Shown here: positions 24,039 to 28,774 of the stretch, one piece after another | Position numbering within the stretch: position 1 is the first letter of the stretch | Layout: each line of letters begins with the position of its first letter | Assembly: GCA_017481395.1 (NCBI GenBank) | Contig: JAFUPE010000053.1 | Span: 1-28,774, forward strand | Origin: Ruminococcus sp. | GTDB taxonomy: Bacteria; Bacillota_A; Clostridia; Oscillospirales; Acutalibacteraceae | DNA length: 28,774 bases | Reading direction: 5' to 3' | The notes under the pieces: model-generated | The model's input: only the letters and a program-made list of their open reading frames with translations | Told to the model about the DNA's origin: nothing | The model's database searches: none | Program-made: the position numbers and the translations under genes

Positions 24039-24889
24039 GTTATCCTCCTGAATTCGCCGCAAATCCACGTGCTCATAAGGCTGAGGCTTACGTTGCGGCC
24101 TATAGTATATATTGCGTTGTTAACGGTCTCGATAAGACCTATAAGCTTCTTTTTGGTAAGCTTGACACTTAAAACTTGACTTAAGTCCTTAGAAAGCAAG
24201 GTTTCGTCGCTTACTGTCAGTGACAAAGCATCGCTTAAAATTGCCCTCATTGCAGGCAACACCTCAAGAGCCACCGATTTGTCATTAAGTACAGCGGTGT
24301 TTTTCAGAAGATTAAGCTCAGAGGTTTCGGTAATGCTTAAAAGAATATTTTTTGCAAGCTCTAACGTCTCGTCAGAAAAGCCTGAGCTTTGCTCTAAATT
24401 AAGCACAGTACATCGGGAAAGCACCGTTTCGGGCAGTGTTCCTGCATCTTCTGTCGTAAGCAGAAACAGAATTGCCTGAGGGGGTTCCTCTAAGGTTTTT
24501 AAGAATGCATTGAGAGCCTCGACACCCATTCGCTTGTCGGCATCTTTTATAACGAAAACTTTTGTGTCGGCTTCGTTTGCGATAATTGAGCAGGCGCGTG
24601 TGATATTGCGGATTTCGTCAACGGCAATTACATCTGTTTTGCCTGAGCCCTTTGCAAAGTAAATGTCAGGGTGCACTTTCTTTTGTGCCTTCTGGCAAGG
24701 GATGCATTCATCGCAGGGTTTATGGTCGCTTTTGCATACTGCCCATTTTGACAAAAGTGTGGTCAGGCTGTCGCGGGATTCTGCGGTACCGCCGTTGAGA
24801 ATAAGTGCGTGAGGGAAGCGGCGGCTTTGCTCTAAGCTTATAAGCTCGGATTTTACGTTTTCGTTTTTTTCGAAACCTGTGAAATTCAA
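24026..24889 (-). CDS. holB: DNA polymerase III clamp-loader subunit delta prime
   Basis: The 287-residue protein resembles the AAA+ delta prime subunit that opens the sliding clamp. Visible are the zinc-binding cysteines C52, C59, C62 and C65, the segment NAFLKTLEEPP (127-137) and the arginine-finger SRC motif at 158-160. The P-loop region (LNGGTAESRD, 31-40) lacks the GK(S/T), so it probably does not hydrolyse ATP, which is known for some delta prime subunits. The start is TTG with AAGGAAGGGTG upstream. It heads the holB-ricT pair. Confidence 0.9.
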   Translation of the reverse strand: MNFTGFEKNENVKSELISLEQSRRFPHALILNGGTAESRDSLTTLLSKWAVCKSDHKPCDECIPCQKAQKKVHPDIYFAKGSGKTDVIAVDEIRNITRACSIIANEADTKVFVIKDADKRMGVEALNAFLKTLEEPPQAILFLLTTEDAGTLPETVLSRCTVLNLEQSSGFSDETLELAKNILLSITETSELNLLKNTAVLNDKSVALEVLPAMRAILSDALSLTVSDETLLSKDLSQVLSVKLTKKKLIGLIETVNNAIYTIGRNVSLSLMSTWICGEFRRITWQK

Positions 24890-24951
24890 ATTAAGCTCAC
24901 CCTTCCTTTTTATTTTATCATAAGTTAAACGTAATTTCTATAGTATATTAT

Positions 24952-25416
24952 TTACAGTTTAAAGTGCCTTGTGACTATGCCTTTTTCGGTTACATCTATG
25001 TAGGCGTAGCTGCCGTCGTATCCTCGGCAGGAGCCGGGGTTTACGATATAAAGTCCGTCGTCGTAGTCCTCAAGAGGAACATGGGTGTGACCAAACAGCA
25101 GTAAATCTGCTTTTGCTTCTCTTGCGGCACAGACTAAATTGTAGAGCCCGTACTTTGCGTTATAAAGGTGACCATGGGTTATGAAAAGCTTCTTTCCCTC
25201 TAAGGTTATGGTTTCAATATTTTGGGCATTGCAACAAAAGTCGCAATTGCCGCGTACGCCTATAAAATGTTTTTGCGGATATAAAGCCTTCATAGCCTCA
25301 AACTCGGAGTTGCCATCGCCGCAGTGAATAATAACCTCGGCATCGGGTCTTGCGTTTATTGCGGATTTTAAGGAGTAGGTATCGCCGTGAGTATCGGAAA
25401 TTACAAGAAGCTTCAT
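24952..25416 (-). CDS. YfcE/MJ0936-family metallophosphodiesterase
   Basis: A 154-residue calcineurin-like phosphoesterase. It has the metal-binding motifs DTHGD (8-12), HCGDGN (31-36), GNCD (56-59), THGHLY and FGHTHVP. Family members hydrolyse phosphodiesters in vitro; the physiological substrate is not established. Length is typical. It is separated from holB by about 60 AT-rich bases and is divergent from the small-protein trio. Confidence 0.92.
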   Translation of the reverse strand: MKLLVISDTHGDTYSLKSAINARPDAEVIIHCGDGNSEFEAMKALYPQKHFIGVRGNCDFCCNAQNIETITLEGKKLFITHGHLYNAKYGLYNLVCAAREAKADLLLFGHTHVPLEDYDDGLYIVNPGSCRGYDGSYAYIDVTEKGIVTRHFKL

Positions 25417-25417
25417 A

Positions 25418-25456
25418 ATATCACCAAGTCATAATATATAAAAGACGAACATAAAG
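25418..25456 (+). promoter_or_regulatory. Possible sigma-E-type sporulation promoter before the small-gene trio
   Basis: The bases GTCATAAT, with the ATA at 25431-25433, are followed after 16 bases by CATAAAGT at 25450-25457. This resembles the sigma-E pattern of an ATA -35 core and a CATA -10 core at 16-18 base spacing. No housekeeping promoter is evident in this 58-base gap. The region is AT-rich, so a chance match is quite possible. Confidence 0.3.
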
Positions 25457-25474
25457 TTAACAGAGGTGTTTTAT

Positions 25475-25708
25475 ATGGCAAATGAAAAGCAAATGGAAAA
25501 TATCGCAAAAATGCTTGGGGGAAGCTTGGGCAAAAGCAGCGACGACATACTGAAAAGCATGAGAACAGGAGACGTTAACTCGGTGCTTAATTCCCTTAGC
25601 AGTGACCAGCAGGCAAAGGTTAACTCTATACTGTCTGACCCTAAGCTTACAAAAAAGCTTATGGAGGATAAGTCGGTACAGGAAATTTTAAGAAAGCTTG
25701 ATTTATAA
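25475..25708 (+). CDS. Small conserved-looking protein of unknown function (gene 1 of trio)
   Basis: A 77-residue, helical, highly charged soluble protein with no signal peptide or membrane segment. I do not recognise the family. The sequence alternates short helices (MENIAKMLGG, VNSVLNSLSSDQQAKVNSIL, KKLMEDKSVQEILRKL). The ATG at 25475 has AGAGGTG six bases upstream. Its stop overlaps the start of the next gene (TAATG), so the two are co-translated. Good ribosome site, coupling and strict coding character make it a real gene. Confidence 0.75.
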   Translation: MANEKQMENIAKMLGGSLGKSSDDILKSMRTGDVNSVLNSLSSDQQAKVNSILSDPKLTKKLMEDKSVQEILRKLDL

Positions 25709-26079
25709 TGGCAGGCCTTGAAGATAAGCTGTCGGGGATACTTTCTGACCCGGAAGCGGTAAGCAAGCTGAGGGCGTTGGGGCAAGCTATGGGACTTGAC
25801 ACAGGCTCTATGCCGTCAAATCCTGCACCCAATACACAGAAGTCGGGCTTTAGTCTGCCTTTTCAAAACCAAAGCTCAGGTAATGACGAGATGGTAAGCT
25901 CTCTGATGAGGCTTGCGCCGCTTTTGTCGGATATGGGCAAGGATGACGAGGTAAACTGTCTTTTGAATTCCCTCAGACCTTTTTTAAGCGAGGGCAGAAG
26001 ACACCGGCTTGACCAAGCAGGAAAAATGCTAAAGGTTATGAGGCTTTTGCCGCTTATAAAAGGCTCGGGATTGCTTTGA
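25708..26079 (+). CDS. Small protein of unknown function (gene 2 of trio)
   Basis: A 123-residue protein. The N-terminal 30 residues (LSGILSDPEAVSKLRALGQAM) echo the C-terminal part of the preceding protein (SILSDPKLTKKLMEDK), suggesting a shared short motif. A Pro/Ser/Asn-rich linker lies at about 33-57, followed by a C-terminal helical part with LMRLAPLLSDMG and MLKVMRLLPLIKGS. It is a predicted soluble or amphipathic protein of unknown family. It starts inside the TAATG overlap with gene 1. The repeated SILSDP-like phrase hints that the two proteins are related or bind the same partner. Confidence 0.72.
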   Translation: MAGLEDKLSGILSDPEAVSKLRALGQAMGLDTGSMPSNPAPNTQKSGFSLPFQNQSSGNDEMVSSLMRLAPLLSDMGKDDEVNCLLNSLRPFLSEGRRHRLDQAGKMLKVMRLLPLIKGSGLL

Positions 26080-26104
26080 TATATTAAATCGGGGTGTGGT
26101 TAAG

Positions 26105-26395
26105 TTGGACAAAATGCAGGAAGAAGCTATGAGAAGGGTGCGGCAGATGCAGTCGGCAAATTCTGCTCAAAAGCAGGCAGAGAATAGCCAAATCCGAAAA
26201 TCTGCCGAGATTGATACACGCAGTACACCTCAACGGCAGGAAACCGATAAGACTGAGGATACTGCTTTAGGTGACCCTTTGTCGGGACTTTTTAAGGACA
26301 AAGAAAAGCTTCTTGTGCTTTTGCTTATAATGCTTTTGTCACAGGAAAGCTATAACACCGAATTGGTGTTGGCTTTGCTTTATATAATTATATGA
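26105..26395 (+). CDS. Small protein with C-terminal hydrophobic segment, unknown function (gene 3 of trio)
   Basis: A 96-residue protein. A charged, Gln-rich N-terminus (MRRVRQMQ, SAQKQAENSQ) is followed by a short acidic stretch and a hydrophobic C-terminus. The last 30 residues (KLLVLLLIMLLSQ, LVLALLYIII) look like two short membrane or amphipathic helices broken by SYNTE. TTG at 26105 is preferred because GGGGTG lies at 26091-26096; GTG at 26096 is in frame but lacks a site. It ends two bases from the convergent proA gene. It probably anchors something at the membrane, but no function can be assigned. Confidence 0.68.
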   Translation: MDKMQEEAMRRVRQMQSANSAQKQAENSQIRKSAEIDTRSTPQRQETDKTEDTALGDPLSGLFKDKEKLLVLLLIMLLSQESYNTELVLALLYIII

Positions 26396-26397
26396 TG

Positions 26398-27642
26398 TCA
26401 GCGAACCTGACCGTTGCCTTTTATAATAAACTTCATGCTTGTAAGCTCATTGATACCCATGGGACCGCGAGCATGGAGTTTTTGTGTTGAAATGCCGATT
26501 TCGGCACCTAAGCCGAACTCGCCGCCGTCGGTAAATCTTGTGGAAGCATTTACATAAACAGCTGCTGCATCAACGGAGTTTAAGAATTTTTCGGCGTTAG
26601 AGTAATTTTCGGTAACGATACATTCGCTGTGACCTGAGGAATAATTTGCAATATGATTAAGTGCACAGTTTATGCAGTTGACAACCTTAACCGCCAAGAC
26701 ATAGTCAAGGAACTCTGTAGCGTAGTCTTCGTCTGTTGCAGGCTTTACACTGTCGCCTAAAATTTCGATGGTTTTTTCACAGCCTCTGAGCTCTACGTTC
26801 TTTTCATCAAGCTTTGCCTTGATAAGGGGCAGAGCCTTGTCAGCAATGCTTTTGTGGACAAGGATTGTTTCGATGGCATTACAAACAGAGGGGCGAGAGG
26901 TTTTTGCATTGTAGATAATTTCTGCCGCCATATTGAGGTCGGCATATTTGTCTACGTAAACGTGGCAGTTGCCCACACCTGTTTCGATTACAGGCACCTT
27001 GGCGTTTTCGACAGTAGCCTTAATGAGACCTGCACCGCCTCGGGGTATGAGCACGTCAAGATAATCGGAAAGACCCATAAGCTCGATTGAGCTTTGACGA
27101 GTTGTGTCCTCGATAAGCTGGACTGAGTCAGCTGGCAGGCCTGCAAGCTCGATTGCCTTACGCATAACGCTTGCTACTGCTTTGTTGGAGTTGATAGCCT
27201 CTTTGCCGCCTCTGAGAATTACGGCGTTGCCTGACTTAAGACATAAAACTGCAGAGTCGGCAGTAACATTGGGACGAGCCTCGTAAATAATACCGATTAC
27301 ACCAAGGGGAACGGTTACCTTTGTAACCTCCAAGCCGTTTTTAAGCTTGCCGCCTGAGATTACCCTGCCGCAAGGGTCGGGAAGATTTGCTACCTGACGG
27401 GCACCGTCAGCCATGCCCTTGATACGCTCGGGAGAAAGTGCAAGTCTGTCTAAAAGTGCGTTGGTAAGGCCAGCGGCTTTTCCTGCTTCTAAGTCTTTTG
27501 CGTTTTCTTCTAAAATATAGTCGGTATTTTCAATAAGGGCATCGGCAATTGAGATAAGTGCCTTGTCTTTCAAAGCACCTGATGTAGCAAGTGTACGTGC
27601 TACTTCCTTTGCTTTTTTGCCCATCATTTCAATTGTTGTCAT
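26398..27642 (-). CDS. proA: Gamma-glutamyl phosphate reductase
   Basis: The 414-residue aldehyde-dehydrogenase-fold enzyme reduces glutamyl-5-phosphate to glutamate semialdehyde with NADPH, the second step of proline synthesis. Signatures are the LDRLALSPERI and VPLGVIGIIYEARPNVT segments, LIPRGG, the active-site cysteine in SRPSVCNAIET and the C-terminal TDGGEFGLGAEIGISTQKLHARGPMG. AGGAGG precedes the ATG, which lies just after the proB stop. Length is normal. Confidence 0.97.
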   Translation of the reverse strand: MTTIEMMGKKAKEVARTLATSGALKDKALISIADALIENTDYILEENAKDLEAGKAAGLTNALLDRLALSPERIKGMADGARQVANLPDPCGRVISGGKLKNGLEVTKVTVPLGVIGIIYEARPNVTADSAVLCLKSGNAVILRGGKEAINSNKAVASVMRKAIELAGLPADSVQLIEDTTRQSSIELMGLSDYLDVLIPRGGAGLIKATVENAKVPVIETGVGNCHVYVDKYADLNMAAEIIYNAKTSRPSVCNAIETILVHKSIADKALPLIKAKLDEKNVELRGCEKTIEILGDSVKPATDEDYATEFLDYVLAVKVVNCINCALNHIANYSSGHSECIVTENYSNAEKFLNSVDAAAVYVNASTRFTDGGEFGLGAEIGISTQKLHARGPMGINELTSMKFIIKGNGQVR

Positions 27643-27654
27643 AATAAAACCTCC

Positions 27655-28437
27655 TCAGTTTGCTTTGAAAAGAGTACCAACGGATTGACCCTCTAAAAGA
27701 TCGTAAATACGGTTAGGGTCGTCGCCGCCGATAACAGAGCAGTTAATGCCTGCAGTTGTTACGTATTTAGCCGCCTGAATTTTGGTAGCCATACCGCCTG
27801 TGCCGCGATTAGAGCCCGAGCCGCCGGCGTGACGTATAATTTCATCGGTGATTTCTTCGACTACGTCGATTTTTTTGGCGTCGTTGTGTTTTCTGGGGTC
27901 TTTGTCGTAAAGACCATCAATGTCGGTGAGGATAACAAGCAAATCGGCACCTACAAGCTTGGCAACAATAGCTGAAAGCATATCGTTGTCGCCGAAATTG
28001 TTGCCCTGCAGCTCGTCAATAGCGACGGTGTCGTTTTCGTTAACTATAGGAATAATATTCATCTGGAGTAATGTGTCAAAGGTATTAAGCACATTTTCCT
28101 TTTTATGCTCGGAGTCTACAGCATCTCGGGTTAAAAGCACTTGTGCTACCATATGGTTGTATTCACCGAAAAGCTTGTCGTACATATACATAAGCTCACA
28201 TTGACCAAGTGCGGCTAAAGCCTGTTTTTCTCGGGTAGTGTCGGGGCGTGCAGGAAGACCGAGCTTTCCCATGCCTACGCCGATAGCACCCGAGGAAACA
28301 AGGATAATGTCTCTGCCTTGGTTTTGTAAATCAGAAAGCACCTTGCACAGAGCCTCGATACGCCTGTAGTTGATTTTTCCGTTAGAGTATGTAAGTGTGG
28401 AAGTACCCACTTTAATAACTATTCTTTTTGCTTGCAC
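27655..28437 (-). CDS. proB: Glutamate 5-kinase, short form without PUA domain
   Basis: A 260-residue amino-acid kinase that phosphorylates glutamate, the feedback-controlled first step of proline synthesis. Motifs include IKVGTSTLTYS at the start, VSSGAIGVGMGKLG, IVNENDTVA, FGDNDMLSA, LTDIDGLYDKDPR and GTGGMATKIQAA. It ends right after the kinase domain; the C-terminal PUA domain of the E. coli enzyme (367 residues) is absent, as in several Firmicutes. The start is GTG. It is followed after 12 bases by proA. Confidence 0.96.
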   Translation of the reverse strand: MQAKRIVIKVGTSTLTYSNGKINYRRIEALCKVLSDLQNQGRDIILVSSGAIGVGMGKLGLPARPDTTREKQALAALGQCELMYMYDKLFGEYNHMVAQVLLTRDAVDSEHKKENVLNTFDTLLQMNIIPIVNENDTVAIDELQGNNFGDNDMLSAIVAKLVGADLLVILTDIDGLYDKDPRKHNDAKKIDVVEEITDEIIRHAGGSGSNRGTGGMATKIQAAKYVTTAGINCSVIGGDDPNRIYDLLEGQSVGTLFKAN

Positions 28438-28472
28438 AAAATCACATCTTTTCCCATTTTACAATTATAATA

Positions 28473-28502
28473 AGTATAGCATATATAGTGGCAATTGTGC
28501 AA
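28473..28502 (-). promoter_or_regulatory. Promoter of proBA
   Basis: The minus strand has TTGCAC (28497-28502), an 18-base spacer and TATACT (28473-28478), 36 bases before the GTG start of proB. This is a good housekeeping-type match. Confidence 0.65.
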
Positions 28503-28523
28503 GGTTTTTATTTGTATATAGCA

Positions 28524-28556
28524 AGAGACACAGGACGCTTTCCTTCCTGTGCCTCT
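28524..28556 (-). terminator. Terminator between the dockerin gene and proBA
   Basis: Twelve-base arms (28524-28535 and 28545-28556) around a nine-base loop. The single non-Watson-Crick position is a G-U pair in the minus-strand RNA but an A-C mismatch in plus-strand RNA. This suggests it ends the dockerin gene on the minus strand, although the T-run is longer on the plus side. Confidence 0.65.
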
Positions 28557-28591
28557 TTTTATGTGCAACTCCAAGAGGAGTTAACGGGTTA

Positions 28592-28774
28592 TTAGGTTAT
28601 GTTAGCAAGCCTTTTTTGAATAGCGGTTGCGTCTTTGATGTTTACTTTGCCGTTACCGTCAACATCACCGAGGATTCCCTTGTCCACAACAGGCTCAGAG
28701 GGCTCTGTTTCGTCAGGAGATGAGGGTATAACAGGCTTTGAGGGCTCGGTTTCACCGGGAGTAGAGGGTTCAGA
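28592..28774 (-). CDS. C-terminal part of a secreted protein with a dockerin-like repeat (partial, 5' end outside window)
   Basis: Sixty residues are visible. A Pro/Glu/Ser/Thr-rich linker (EPSTPGETEPS and similar phrases) is followed by one dockerin-type calcium loop and helix: GDVDGNGKVNIKD, then ATAIQKRLANIT and stop. The Asp/Asn ligands at loop positions 1, 3, 5, 9 and 12 fit an F-hand motif. Dockerins attach enzymes or structural proteins to cohesins in cellulosome-like systems of ruminococci and clostridia. Only one of the usual two repeats is present at the end. The catalytic or binding part of the protein lies outside the window. Confidence 0.85.
   Translation of the reverse strand, partial: SEPSTPGETEPSKPVIPSSPDETEPSEPVVDKGILGDVDGNGKVNIKDATAIQKRLANIT

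Noticed and set aside
28370..28723. A plus-strand frame crossing the proB promoter and the dockerin end
   Set aside because: It overlaps a promoter, a terminator and a coding minus strand, and its translation has no protein-like features.

Overview
The window looks like a chromosomal segment of an anaerobic, low-GC Clostridia bacterium, probably of the Oscillospiraceae/Ruminococcaceae type. The grounds are a spoIIAA-spoIIAB-sigF operon, a spoIIID-like remnant, a Bacillus/Clostridium-style holB-ricT-trmN6-rsmI gene string, a small 2[4Fe-4S] ferredoxin, and a dockerin-like C-terminus at the right edge. The genus-level placement is inference.

Region 1 (1-7528) is a type I restriction-modification locus on the minus strand: hsdR, hsdM, then a two-TRD hsdS. 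Downstream of hsdS lie a promoterless third specificity half-gene on the minus strand, a tyrosine recombinase on the plus strand, and a further specificity half-gene on the plus strand. The start of the window also holds the tail of yet another one. The cassettes are bounded by a 121-bp inverted repeat carrying a 15-bp near-perfect palindrome, and a one-mismatch copy of that palindrome lies inside hsdS exactly at the start of TRD2. This has the architecture of a phase-variable (shuffling) restriction system and is the most interesting system here.

Region 2 (7676-9681) is an AbiE-type two-gene toxin-antitoxin/abortive-infection operon (AbiEi-like antitoxin, AbiEii nucleotidyltransferase). Its promoter is embedded in an inverted repeat. 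It is followed by a very short spoIIID-like gene that ends just after the helix-turn-helix and has its own ribosome site and terminator.

Region 3 (9904-18477) is a six-gene plus-strand exopolysaccharide operon. Its first gene is a three-domain fusion: polyprenyl-phosphate sugar phosphotransferase, GT4 glycosyltransferase and HpcH/HpaI-type aldolase barrel. Then come a GT2, two GT-B glycosyltransferases, an EpsG/Wzy-like membrane polymerase and a nucleotidyltransferase-fold protein, closed by a terminator. No flippase, chain-length regulator or kinase is present.

Region 4 (18480-28774) is mostly core genome on the minus strand: the spoIIA operon, folC, rsmI, trmN6, ferredoxin, ricT, holB, a YfcE/MJ0936-type phosphodiesterase, proA and proB, and the C-terminus of a dockerin-like protein. 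A divergent plus-strand trio of small unknown genes (25475-26395) sits between the phosphodiesterase and proA, behind a sequence resembling a sigma-E (sporulation) promoter. No gap longer than 300 bases lacks a gene. No tRNA, rRNA, CRISPR array or insertion sequence was seen.
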